From: an uncultured Bacteroidales bacterium
Lineage (GTDB): Bacteria > Bacteroidota > Bacteroidia > Bacteroidales > Paludibacteraceae
Assembly: GCA_946614295.1 (NCBI GenBank)
Contig: CAMOGT010000002.1
Span: 1 to 64,000, forward strand
DNA: 64,000 nucleotides
Direction: 5' to 3'
The position numbers and the translations under genes are program-made. The notes beneath the pieces were generated by a model. That model made no database searches. It was not told where the DNA came from and worked only from the letters and a program-made list of their open reading frames with translations. Of the stretch, positions 1 through 7,276 are shown in pieces. Each line of letters begins with the position of its first letter. Positions within the stretch are counted from its first letter, which is position 1.

Positions 1-110
1 ACAACTCCGACGCCAACTGCGACATCGTAGCCATGAACCGCAACAACTGGTACAAGGACAGATTGCGCACCTTCGAGCTGATGGCGAGAATGAAGAAAAA
101 TGAAAGATGA
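1..110 (+). CDS. 3' end of an unidentified gene (partial)
   Basis: An open frame enters from the left edge (codons in phase with base 3) and ends at a TGA at 108-110. The 35 visible residues end in LMARMKKNER and are rich in Asn and Arg. The last codons run into a period-7 GAAAGAT-type repeat, so the true C-terminus may have been extended by that repeat. The product cannot be named from this fragment. Confidence 0.5.
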   Translation, partial: NSDANCDIVAMNRNNWYKDRLRTFELMARMKKNER

Positions 111-128
111 AAAATGAAAGATGAAAGA
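96..128. repeat. Intergenic period-7 repeat, GAAAGAT family
   Basis: Four to five tandem degenerate copies of GAAAGAT/GAAAAAT lie between the partial gene and the SpoIID-like gene. The last copy supplies the ATG region of the next gene. Confidence 0.75.
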
Positions 129-1225
129 TGAATATCCGGGTAGGCATATTGACGGCACCGAAGATTGAGTACGAGCGGCGGGAAAAGACGTTTCTGCTCA
201 AGAACGTGCGTATCGGTATCGGCTTCCACTGGGACCGGTATGAGGACCAGGAGTTCGCAGGGGAGTTGGAGATTGTAAAGGCGAAAGGGGAAGGGTTAAA
301 GGCGAAAGGGGAACCATGGGAGACGGCGATCAACACGATAGAGTTGGAGGACTACCTGTGCTCGGTGATCAGTTCGGAGATGAGCGCCAACAGTCCGATG
401 GAACTGCTCAAGGCGCACGCCGTGATCAGCCGCAGCTGGGCGATGAGGGCTATTGCCAATAAGCCGCATGCCCAAATGGTAAATGGTCAAATGGTAAATG
501 ATTTTGATGTGTGTGCCGACGACCACTGCCAACGGTACGAAGGACTGAGGCGTATGAACGAGCGCGCCGTGGAAGCCGTGCGGGCGACCGAAGGACAAGT
601 ATTAGTAAGTACCAAGTACGAAGGAGCCGAGGAGGAAATCTGCGACTGCCGGTACCACAAGTGCTGCGGAGGAAAAACGGAGATCTGGCGCACGTGCTGG
701 GAAGATATAGACGTGCCGTATATCCGGTCGGTGCAATGCGACTGGTGCAAGTCGCCGTCGCCCGATGTACTGCGGTTGGTGCTCAACGACTACGACCGGG
801 AGACGAAGGATTTCAGGGATTGGCAGGTGACTTACACGGAGAACGAGCTGGACGAGATTGTGCGTACCAAGTCGGGTATTGATTTCGGGCATATAACGGC
901 GTTAGAGCCCCTGCACAGAGGTCCGTCGGGACGCATCGACAGCCTCCGCATCGTGGGTACCAAGCACACCGAGGTCATCGGCAAGGAGCTGAAGATCCGT
1001 TTATGGCTCAGCCGGAGCTGTCTGTATAGTTCCTGGTTTGAGGTCAGCCGTCAGCAGTCAGTAGTCAGCCATCAGCTTTTGTGGGTCCTCACCGGTCACG
1101 GCTGGGGTCACGGCGCAGGACTATGCCAGATCGGTGCGGCGGTCATGGCAAGCGAAGGAAAGAGTTACGAAGAGATTCTACAATACTACTATGCAGGCGC
1201 AAGACTTAGCGTTGCAACGCGATAA
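128..1225 (+). CDS. SpoIID/LytB domain protein
   Basis: 365 residues. The SpoIID-type core is visible as IELEDYLCSVISSEM (about residues 72-86), followed by LLKAHAVISRSWAM, and near residue 320 the signature GHGWGHGAGLCQIGA, which fits the SpoIID/LytB fold. Family members bind or cleave peptidoglycan glycan strands; outside spore formers they are thought to act in cell wall remodelling. No signal peptide is seen, which is usual for this Bacteroidales branch. Three repeat segments lie inside the frame (276-314, 473-500, 1043-1076) and insert KAKGEG-, NGQMVNG- and SVVSHQ-type peptides. The stop overlaps the next gene by about 35 bp, which suggests translational coupling. Confidence 0.85.
   Translation: MNIRVGILTAPKIEYERREKTFLLKNVRIGIGFHWDRYEDQEFAGELEIVKAKGEGLKAKGEPWETAINTIELEDYLCSVISSEMSANSPMELLKAHAVISRSWAMRAIANKPHAQMVNGQMVNDFDVCADDHCQRYEGLRRMNERAVEAVRATEGQVLVSTKYEGAEEEICDCRYHKCCGGKTEIWRTCWEDIDVPYIRSVQCDWCKSPSPDVLRLVLNDYDRETKDFRDWQVTYTENELDEIVRTKSGIDFGHITALEPLHRGPSGRIDSLRIVGTKHTEVIGKELKIRLWLSRSCLYSSWFEVSRQQSVVSHQLLWVLTGHGWGHGAGLCQIGAAVMASEGKSYEEILQYYYAGARLSVATR
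276..314. repeat. In-frame repeat, GGCGAAAGGGG family
   Basis: Two copies of AAAGGCGAAAGGGG separated by AAGGGTT inside the SpoIID-like gene. It encodes VKAKGEGLKAKGE. The same motif recurs at 2266-2297 in the next gene and, in related form, in lepB (15680-15717). Confidence 0.8.
473..500. repeat. In-frame repeat, AAATGGT family
   Basis: Period 7-8 copies of AAATGGT inside the SpoIID-like gene, encoding QMVNGQMVND. Relatives lie at 1401-1430 and 2085-2117 in the next gene. Confidence 0.8.
1043..1076. repeat. In-frame period-7 repeat, GTCAGCN family
   Basis: Five copies of GTCAGCC/GTCAGCA/GTCAGTA/ATCAGC inside the SpoIID-like gene, just before its conserved GHGWGHG box. Relatives are in the THUMP-like methyltransferase, SGNH, coaE and mpl genes. 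Confidence 0.8.
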
Positions 1226-2432
1226 ATACAAGCACCTGAGCGACGAAGAGTGGCGGTGGTTTCTGCAACAAGTCGAGGGGCGTGAACGCACCGCGGACAA
1301 ACTGCCTACGTTCGCCGCCATGGACGACTGGTGGTACCCCGTGCGACTGAGTTGCGAGCAGTGTTCGTCGGAACTCACCGCGCGGTACAAAGCGGAGTTA
1401 GTAAATGGTACTTGGTCAAATGGTACTTGTCTTGATCTGACGGGCGGGTACGGGGTGGACACGTACTTCCTGAGCGAGTGCTTTGACCACACCGACTACG
1501 TGGAGCAGAACGCGGAGCTATGCCGCATTGCCGAACACAATTTCGCTCTTAGTCGAAAGGTGCCTACGGGCACTCCGATAAATGTCGAAAGTCAAAAGCT
1601 CTCCATTGCCATCCATAACACCACCGCCGAGGAGTTCCTACAGCAACGCGGTCTTACAGCAACGCGGTCCTATAGCGAAGCCGGTCATAGCCCGTCAGGC
1701 TATTCCCTCATCTTCCTCGATCCGGCGCGGCGGGACAGTCACGGCGGGAAAGTGTTCCGTTTAGCCGACTGCACGCCTAATGTAGTAGCGTTATTGCCGA
1801 GCCTGTTAGAGCACCTGGCGCCGAACGGACGGATCATGCTCAAGCTCTCGCCCATGCTCGATCTCACGCAGGCGGTGAAGGAGCTGTCAGCCGTCACCGG
1901 TCAGCCGTCAGACCTCACATGGGACATTCACGTTGTGGCGGTCAAGAACGAGGTGAAAGAGGTTTTGTTAATTAGTCGAAAGTCGAAAGTCGAAAGTCAA
2001 AAGCCGACTATCACCGCCATCGACCTCTCGAAGCCGGAGCAGGCGTTTGCTTTCACGCGGGAAGAAGAGCAAGCGGCGCAGCCGCAAATGGTAAATGGTA
2101 CTTGGTCAAATGGTACCTATCTCTACGAGCCTTCCGCCGCTATTCTCAAAGCCGGCGCGTACAAGCTGGCGGGCACACGGTTCGGGCTGCACAAGTTAGA
2201 CGTGAACACCCATCTGTATGTATCCGACCGGCTCGTGCCTGATTTTCCCGGAAGGGTGTGGGAAGTAAAGGCGAAGGGCGAAGGGTTAAAGGCGAATGTC
2301 CTCTGCCGCAACTACCCGCTGACCGCCGAGCAACTGAGAAAGAAACTGCGCCTCCGGGACGGAGGAGAGGAGTATGTGATCGGTTGCCGGATTGCCGGAA
2401 AGCCCACGCTTCTTTGGGCTGAACGGGTATAA
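1191..2432 (+). CDS. Class I SAM-dependent methyltransferase with THUMP-like C-terminal domain
   Basis: 413 residues from the ATG at 1191 (MQAQDLAL...); a longer frame from 1134 exists, but it would overlap the SpoIID gene by 92 bp. SAM motif I is DLTGGYGVDT (around residue 82) and a later motif is FLDPARRDSHGG (around 175), as in the Bacteroidota THUMP-like methyltransferase family; the C-terminus (YEPSAAILKAGAYK... LLWAERV) fits the THUMP-like domain, so RNA is the likely substrate. The reading frame carries six repeat segments (1401-1430, 1583-1599, 1636-1692, 1885-1911, 1974-2003, 2085-2117) plus 2266-2297, the densest load in the window. A strong hairpin terminator follows the stop. Confidence 0.82.
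   Translation: MQAQDLALQRDKYKHLSDEEWRWFLQQVEGRERTADKLPTFAAMDDWWYPVRLSCEQCSSELTARYKAELVNGTWSNGTCLDLTGGYGVDTYFLSECFDHTDYVEQNAELCRIAEHNFALSRKVPTGTPINVESQKLSIAIHNTTAEEFLQQRGLTATRSYSEAGHSPSGYSLIFLDPARRDSHGGKVFRLADCTPNVVALLPSLLEHLAPNGRIMLKLSPMLDLTQAVKELSAVTGQPSDLTWDIHVVAVKNEVKEVLLISRKSKVESQKPTITAIDLSKPEQAFAFTREEEQAAQPQMVNGTWSNGTYLYEPSAAILKAGAYKLAGTRFGLHKLDVNTHLYVSDRLVPDFPGRVWEVKAKGEGLKANVLCRNYPLTAEQLRKKLRLRDGGEEYVIGCRIAGKPTLLWAERV
1401..1430. repeat. In-frame repeat, AAATGGT family
   Basis: Encodes VNGTWSNGT in the THUMP-like methyltransferase just before SAM motif I. Nearly the same DNA recurs at 2085-2117 in the same gene. Confidence 0.75.
1636..1692. repeat. In-frame repeat, CTTACAGC-AACGCGGTC family (about 17 bp unit)
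   Basis: Three degenerate units of CTTACAGCAACGCGGTC run in frame through the methyltransferase gene. The same family is abundant in the DUF4861 gene (29868-30382) and occurs inverted in ilvE (18094-18142). Confidence 0.75.
1885..1911. repeat. In-frame repeat, GTCAGCN family
   Basis: Copies of GTCAGCCGTCA spaced by CCG inside the methyltransferase gene; encodes SAVTGQPSD. Confidence 0.65.
1974..2003. repeat. In-frame period-7 repeat, GTCGAAA family
   Basis: Four tandem copies of GTCGAAA (last one GTCAAAA), encoding SRKSKVESQK. A short relative lies at 1583-1599, and a near-identical array lies in dxs at 4064-4094. Confidence 0.85.
2085..2117. repeat. In-frame repeat, AAATGGT family
   Basis: Encodes QMVNGTWSNGT in the methyltransferase; second copy of the 1401-1430 segment. 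Confidence 0.75.
2266..2297. repeat. In-frame repeat, GGCGAAGGG family
   Basis: Encodes VKAKGEGLKAN near the C-terminus of the methyltransferase; matches the segment at 276-314 in the upstream gene. Confidence 0.75.
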
Positions 2433-2458
2433 AAAATCGCTCTCGGGGGCGATTTTTT
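2431..2458 (+). terminator. Intrinsic terminator after the methyltransferase gene
   Basis: A 10-bp perfect stem AAAAAATCGC / GCGATTTTTT with a short G-rich loop, ending in a T run. It starts directly at the stop codon and separates this operon from dxs. Confidence 0.85.
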
Positions 2459-2490
2459 CATTTATCATCTTTCATTTTTCACTTTTCCCT
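2459..2490. repeat. Intergenic period-7 repeat, TCATCTT/TCATTTT family
   Basis: Three to four copies, the reverse complement of the GAAAGAT family at 96-128. It lies between the terminator and the dxs promoter. Confidence 0.7.
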
Positions 2491-2520
2491 TGCGTATGTC
2501 AAAAAAAAGCAGTATCTTTG
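2490..2520 (+). promoter_or_regulatory. Promoter of dxs operon
   Basis: TTGCGTATGTC at 2490 and TATCTTTG at 2513-2520, with exactly 20 bp between TTG and TAnnTTTG. The downstream CCGATTTA matches the start region of other promoters in the window. Confidence 0.85.
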
Positions 2521-2574
2521 TCGCCGATTTAATTGCGCGCTTATGCGCATATGCGGATAAGCGCGAAAAAAAGC

Positions 2575-4527
2575 ATGGAATACCAGTATATCAATAAGAT
2601 TGATTCGCCGGCGGATTTAAAGAAAGTCCCGGTGGAAGAACTGCCGGCGGTGTGTGCGGAGTTGCGGCAGTTTATCATCGAGGCGCTGAGCAAGAACCCC
2701 GGTCATTTGGCATCGTCGTTAGGCACGATCGAGCTGACCGTAGCGCTGCATTACGTGTTCGACACGCCGAACGACAAGCTGGTGTGGGATGTGGGACACC
2801 AGGCTTACGCCCATAAGATACTGACGGGCCGGCGGGACCGGTTCCATACGAACCGTCAGTTCAAGGGTCTGTCGCCCTTCACCAACCCCGCGGAGAGCGA
2901 GTATGACGCGTTCATCGCCGGGCACGCAAGTAATAGCATATCTGCGGCTTTAGGCCTGGATATAGCCAATGAAAAATTACGAATTACGAATGACGAATTA
3001 CAACGCAATGTGGTAGCGATCATCGGCGACGGGGCAATGACGGGCGGGTTGGCGTTCGAGGGACTGAACAACACCTCGATGGACAAGAACAACCTGCTCA
3101 TCGTACTCAACGACAACCACATGGCTATCGATCCGCTCAAGGGCGGGTTCACCCAGTACCTCGTGGATCTGACGACCAGCGAGACCTACAACAAATGGCG
3201 GTGGAGAGCCTACCAGTTAGCCGTCAAGCTGCACCTGATAGACGACGCCAAGAAAGGGCGTATCCTGCGGCGCAACAATAATATCAAAGCGGCGCTGAGC
3301 AAGCAGAAGAGTAACATCTTCACGGGACTCAATATCCGCTATTTCGGTCCGACGGACGGCCACGATGTAGAAGGGCTGGTGCGTATCCTGCGCGAGATCA
3401 AGAACCACCGCGGACCCAAAGTGCTGCATATTATCACCAAGAAAGGCAAGGGCTACGCGCCGGCGGAGAACGACCAGACGGTCTGGCACGCACCGGGGGA
3501 GTTCAATGTCACTACCGGCGAACGCCGTAGTGACGAATTACGAATTACAAATGACGAATTACGAATTCCGCCGTTGTGGCAGGAGGTGTTCGGGCAGACG
3601 CTGTTGGATATAGCGAAGAAGAACGAGCGGGTAGTCGGTATCACGCCGGCGATGCCCAGCGGGTGCTCCATGAGTATCATGCAGAAAGAGCTGCCGGAAC
3701 GGGTGTATGACGTCGGCATCGCCGAGGGGCACGCCGTGACCTTCAGCGCCGGACTGGCGAAAGCGGGCATGGTGCCGTACTGCAATATCTACTCCACTTT
3801 CCTGCAGCGGGCGTACGACAATATCGTCCATGACGTAGCGCTGCAGAACCTGCACGTGGTGCTCTGTATCGACCGCGCGGGCATCGTAGGCAACGACGGC
3901 GCGACGCACCACGGTCTGCTCGACCTGGCGTACCTCCGTCCGATACCGAACATGCAGATCTGCGCCCCGCGTACCGCGGAGGACCTGGAGGCCATGCTGC
4001 GCCTCGCCGAGACGATGGAAGGACCGGTGGCGATTAGGTATCCACGCGGCAGAGCCGCTGTGGAAGTCGAAAGTCGAAAGTCGAAAGTCGAAAGAGGCAA
4101 GGGCGTGAAGTTGCGTGACGGAGAGGATGTAGCGGTACTGACCATCGGCGCAATCGGCAACACCATGGCGGAAGCGATTGAGGAATTCACAATTCTTAGC
4201 CCACAAGGGGCACGATTATCTCACAATTCACAATTCACAATTGCTCACTACGACATGCGGTGGTTGAAGCCGATGGACGAGGATATCCTGCACGAGGTGG
4301 GACGGAAGTACAAGACCATCGTCACCGCCGAGGACGGCATGATCGCCGGCGGACTGGGCAGCGCCGTACTGGAATGGATGGCGGACCACGGCTACACGCC
4401 ACGGGTGATCCGCCTCGGCGTGAACGACCAATTCGTGGAACACGGCTCTACCAAAGAGCTCTATCATATGTTAAAATTAGACAAAGAAGGACTATGCGAA
4501 TCGTTATTGCAGGTGCCGGTGAAGTAG
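2575..4527 (+). CDS. dxs: 1-deoxy-D-xylulose-5-phosphate synthase
   Basis: 650 residues from the ATG at 2575 (MEYQYINKI); the frame upstream to 2533 is leader. DXS joins pyruvate and glyceraldehyde 3-phosphate in the MEP isoprenoid pathway, using thiamine diphosphate. The cofactor motif GDGAMTGG is near residue 152; FGPTDGHDVEGL, KGKGYAPAE and DVGIAEGHAVTFSAGLA are further family markers, and the length is near normal once insertions are discounted. Four repeat segments (2974-3001, 3532-3568, 4064-4094, 4183-4244) add peptides such as ELRITNDELRI and SRKSKVE between conserved blocks. The gene overlaps trkA by 34 bp. Confidence 0.95.
   Translation: MEYQYINKIDSPADLKKVPVEELPAVCAELRQFIIEALSKNPGHLASSLGTIELTVALHYVFDTPNDKLVWDVGHQAYAHKILTGRRDRFHTNRQFKGLSPFTNPAESEYDAFIAGHASNSISAALGLDIANEKLRITNDELQRNVVAIIGDGAMTGGLAFEGLNNTSMDKNNLLIVLNDNHMAIDPLKGGFTQYLVDLTTSETYNKWRWRAYQLAVKLHLIDDAKKGRILRRNNNIKAALSKQKSNIFTGLNIRYFGPTDGHDVEGLVRILREIKNHRGPKVLHIITKKGKGYAPAENDQTVWHAPGEFNVTTGERRSDELRITNDELRIPPLWQEVFGQTLLDIAKKNERVVGITPAMPSGCSMSIMQKELPERVYDVGIAEGHAVTFSAGLAKAGMVPYCNIYSTFLQRAYDNIVHDVALQNLHVVLCIDRAGIVGNDGATHHGLLDLAYLRPIPNMQICAPRTAEDLEAMLRLAETMEGPVAIRYPRGRAAVEVESRKSKVERGKGVKLRDGEDVAVLTIGAIGNTMAEAIEEFTILSPQGARLSHNSQFTIAHYDMRWLKPMDEDILHEVGRKYKTIVTAEDGMIAGGLGSAVLEWMADHGYTPRVIRLGVNDQFVEHGSTKELYHMLKLDKEGLCESLLQVPVK
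2974..3001. repeat. In-frame period-7 repeat, ATTACGA family
   Basis: Copies of ACGAATT/ACGAATG in dxs, encoding KLRITNDELQ, just before the thiamine-binding GDGAMTGG. Relatives: 3532-3568 and 8861-8911. Confidence 0.85.
3532..3568. repeat. In-frame period-7 repeat, ATTACGA family
   Basis: Encodes DELRITNDELRIP in dxs at the junction between the first and second domains; near copy of 2974-3001. Confidence 0.85.
4064..4094. repeat. In-frame period-7 repeat, GTCGAAA family
   Basis: Four tandem GTCGAAA units in dxs, encoding VESRKSKVER. Confidence 0.85.
4183..4244. repeat. In-frame period-7 repeat, CACAATT family
   Basis: One CACAATT copy near 4188 and three tandem copies at 4221-4241, separated by an unrelated stretch, in the C-terminal domain of dxs. 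Encodes FTILSPQG and HNSQFTIAH. Confidence 0.75.
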
Positions 4528-5828
4528 GCACGCACTTGGCTAAACTGCTGAGCCGCGAGGAGATGGAGATCAGTCTGCTGGACGAGAGTCCGGAGCGGTT
4601 GGGTGACCTGAGCGCCAACTACGACCTGCTTACCAAGGTAGGCAACCCCACCTCTATCCATGACCTGCGCGACATCGGCGTGAAGGACTGCGACCTGTTC
4701 ATCTCCGTGACTCCGCTGGAGACGGAGAACATGACCGCCTGCCTGATTGCCAATTCCTTAGGCGCCAAACGAACCTTGGCACGCATCGATAACTACGAGT
4801 ACCTGTTGCCGGAGAACAAGAAGTTCTTCGAGGACATGGGTCTCAACCACCTGATTTATCCGGAGGTGCTTGCCGCCAACGAGATCGAGGAGAGCCTCCG
4901 TACCAACTGGATGCGGTACCACCTGCATTTAGGCCAGGGCGCGCTGGAGCTGTGCGTAATCAAGGTGCGCGGAACGGCGAAGATCATCGGTCTGCCGTTC
5001 TCGTCAGGTGCCTATAACCACGGCAAGTACCGTATTGTAGCTATCAAACGCGACCAGGAGACGATCATCCCACGCGGTAACGACACCGTGGAGTTCGGCG
5101 ACCTGGTCTATTGCGTCTGTACGAAAGAGAACATGGAGTTCATGCGCGAGGAGTTGGGCAAATCCAAACGGGAGATCAACAACGTCATTTTCTTCGGCGG
5201 CGGACGCGTGACCCGCAAAGCGGCTACCGAACTGACCTCGGAGATGAATATCAAGGTCATCGAGAAAGACCGCAAGCTCTGTAATATTCTGAGCGAGAAA
5301 GTGCCGGACGCGCTGATTATCAATGCCGACGGCAGTGAGATGGATATTCTCAAAGAAGAAGGGATCCAGGACGCGGACGCCTTCGTAGCCGTGACGGACA
5401 GCAGCGAGGCGAATATCTTCGCCTGCCTTGCCGCCAAGCGGTTCGGCGTCCGCAAGACGATTGCCGAGGTGGAGAACCTCGATTATATCCCCATGGCGGA
5501 AGGACTGGATATAGGTACGGTGCTCAACAAGAAGACCATCGCAGCCAGTTATATCTACCAAATGCTGCTGGACGCCTCCGTGCGCGGCGTACACAACCTG
5601 ACGAGCGCCGATGCGGAGATCGTGGAGTTCGAAGCCAAAGAGGACAGTCTGATCACCCGCCGCAAGGTGAAAGACCTCTCGCTGCCGGACGAAGCCAACA
5701 TTGGCGGTATTGTGCGAGCAGGCGAAGGTATATTGGTCAACGGCGAGACCCAGATCATCGCCGGCGATATAGTGGTGCTCTTCTGTAAGAACCACGTAAT
5801 AAGACAATTAGAGCGATTCTTCAAATGA
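4494..5828 (+). CDS. trkA: Trk system K+ uptake regulatory protein TrkA
   Basis: 444 residues from the ATG at 4494 (MRIVIAGAGEVG). It has two tandem RCK modules: the first Rossmann glycine motif GAGEVG lies at residues 7-12, and the second begins near residue 230 (NNVIFFGGGRVT); each is followed by a TrkA_C-type segment. TrkA binds NAD(H) and gates the TrkH channel on the cytoplasmic face. It overlaps dxs by 34 bp and trkH by 4 bp (ATGA), which fits a coupled operon. No repeats interrupt this gene. Confidence 0.93.
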   Translation: MRIVIAGAGEVGTHLAKLLSREEMEISLLDESPERLGDLSANYDLLTKVGNPTSIHDLRDIGVKDCDLFISVTPLETENMTACLIANSLGAKRTLARIDNYEYLLPENKKFFEDMGLNHLIYPEVLAANEIEESLRTNWMRYHLHLGQGALELCVIKVRGTAKIIGLPFSSGAYNHGKYRIVAIKRDQETIIPRGNDTVEFGDLVYCVCTKENMEFMREELGKSKREINNVIFFGGGRVTRKAATELTSEMNIKVIEKDRKLCNILSEKVPDALIINADGSEMDILKEEGIQDADAFVAVTDSSEANIFACLAAKRFGVRKTIAEVENLDYIPMAEGLDIGTVLNKKTIAASYIYQMLLDASVRGVHNLTSADAEIVEFEAKEDSLITRRKVKDLSLPDEANIGGIVRAGEGILVNGETQIIAGDIVVLFCKNHVIRQLERFFK

Positions 5829-7273
5829 CAAGGACCTTTAACTGGCGGATTGTCTTCAAGACGATGGGCGTCCTGACGATGCTGGAGGCACTGTTCATGT
5901 TAGTGCCGACGGTCACTGCGTGGTTCTACCACGAGGCGGACTTAGGTGCCTGGATCGTCTCGTCCGCTATCACATGGCTCTCCTGCTGGTGGATGATTGC
6001 CGCCGGACGGCACGCCGAGAAACGTGTAGGCGAGCGCGAAGGGTACGTGATCGTCGGGGCGGTGTGGATCGTCTATTCGCTCTTCGGGTTACTGCCCTAC
6101 TGGCTCAGCGGCGCGCTGCCTCAGATCACCGACGCGTGGTACGAGACGATGGCGGGATTCACGACGACCGGCTCTACCGTCTTCACCGACGTAGCGGCGC
6201 AGACCCACTCGATCCTCCTCTGGCGCGCACTGACACAGTGGATCGGAGGTATGGGTATCATCGTCCTCTCCGTGGCTATTCTGCCGATGTTCGGGTTAGG
6301 GGGCATGCAGCTCTACAGCGCCGAGGTGACAGGCGTGAGCTACGAGAAACTCAGTCCGCGTATCGCCGACACCGCCAAACACATGTGGATCACGTATATC
6401 GGTCTGACAATCGGCGAAGGGGTGTTGCTCCGGCTCTTCGGAATGGGTACGTTCGATGCCGTCTGCCACTCGATGGCGACCATCTCCACGGGCGGTTTTG
6501 CCACGCATAACGACAGCGTGATCGGTTACGGTCCGGCTATCCAATGGACGATATTCGTGTTCATGCTTCTCTCGGGTATTAACTTCACCCAACTGATCTA
6601 CCTCTTCCGCGGCAAGCCTCAGCGCGTGCTGCAGGACGAGGAGACGCATTGGTACGCCGGCGCGTGTATGGTTGCGGGTGTGCTGCTCGCCGCAGGGCTG
6701 TTCGTCACCACGGGACTGTGGAGCAGTATCCGGATCGGTTTCTTCACCGCCGTGGCTACTATCACCAGTACGGGTTTTGTGGCGGCGGACTATATGGTCT
6801 GGCCGCCGGTACTATGGGTGCTGGTGTTCTTTATGATGTTCACGGGCGGTGCGTCGGGATCGACCGCCGGAGGAATGAAATGGGTGCGTATCGCCATCTT
6901 TGCGAAAGCAGCCTTGGCGGAGATCAAACGCCGTATTCATCCGAACGCCGTGATTCCGGTGCGTTTCAACGGCCGTACCCTGCGCGAGCAGACGACCTCT
7001 AACGTCGTGGCGTTCATGTTCTTCTATATCGTGATCATCGTCATCGCCACGCTCTGGTTCTGCGGCTGCGGAATCGGTTTCGACGAGTCGTTGGGTATAG
7101 CGGTGTCGATGATCGGCAATGTGGGAGTGTCCATCGGTCAGTGGGGTTCGAGCGGTTGTTACGCCGCCCTTCCGGCTGCCGCCAAATGGGTGGCGACCTT
7201 CGTCATGCTGATCGGTCGTCTGGAGATATTTACGGTACTGTTGCTCTTCAGTAGAGCGTTGTGGAAGAAGTAA
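5825..7273 (+). CDS. trkH: Trk K+ transporter membrane subunit TrkH
   Basis: 482 residues, strongly hydrophobic with multiple membrane segments. The four pore-loop repeats can be followed through their filter regions: AGFTTTGSTVF, ATISTGGFATH, ATITSTGFVAADY and IGNVGVSIGQWG. It moves K+ across the inner membrane with TrkA as regulator. Start overlaps the trkA stop (ATGA). The SGNH gene follows after 3 bp. Confidence 0.93.
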   Translation: MTRTFNWRIVFKTMGVLTMLEALFMLVPTVTAWFYHEADLGAWIVSSAITWLSCWWMIAAGRHAEKRVGEREGYVIVGAVWIVYSLFGLLPYWLSGALPQITDAWYETMAGFTTTGSTVFTDVAAQTHSILLWRALTQWIGGMGIIVLSVAILPMFGLGGMQLYSAEVTGVSYEKLSPRIADTAKHMWITYIGLTIGEGVLLRLFGMGTFDAVCHSMATISTGGFATHNDSVIGYGPAIQWTIFVFMLLSGINFTQLIYLFRGKPQRVLQDEETHWYAGACMVAGVLLAAGLFVTTGLWSSIRIGFFTAVATITSTGFVAADYMVWPPVLWVLVFFMMFTGGASGSTAGGMKWVRIAIFAKAALAEIKRRIHPNAVIPVRFNGRTLREQTTSNVVAFMFFYIVIIVIATLWFCGCGIGFDESLGIAVSMIGNVGVSIGQWGSSGCYAALPAAAKWVATFVMLIGRLEIFTVLLLFSRALWKK

Positions 7274-7276
7274 AAA

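Noticed and set aside
128..1225. SpoIID as evidence of sporulation
   Set aside because: The domain is common in non-sporulating Bacteroidota; no other spore genes are present.
2575..4527. Repeats in dxs as frameshift errors
   Set aside because: Both sides of each repeat are in the same frame and match conserved DXS blocks.
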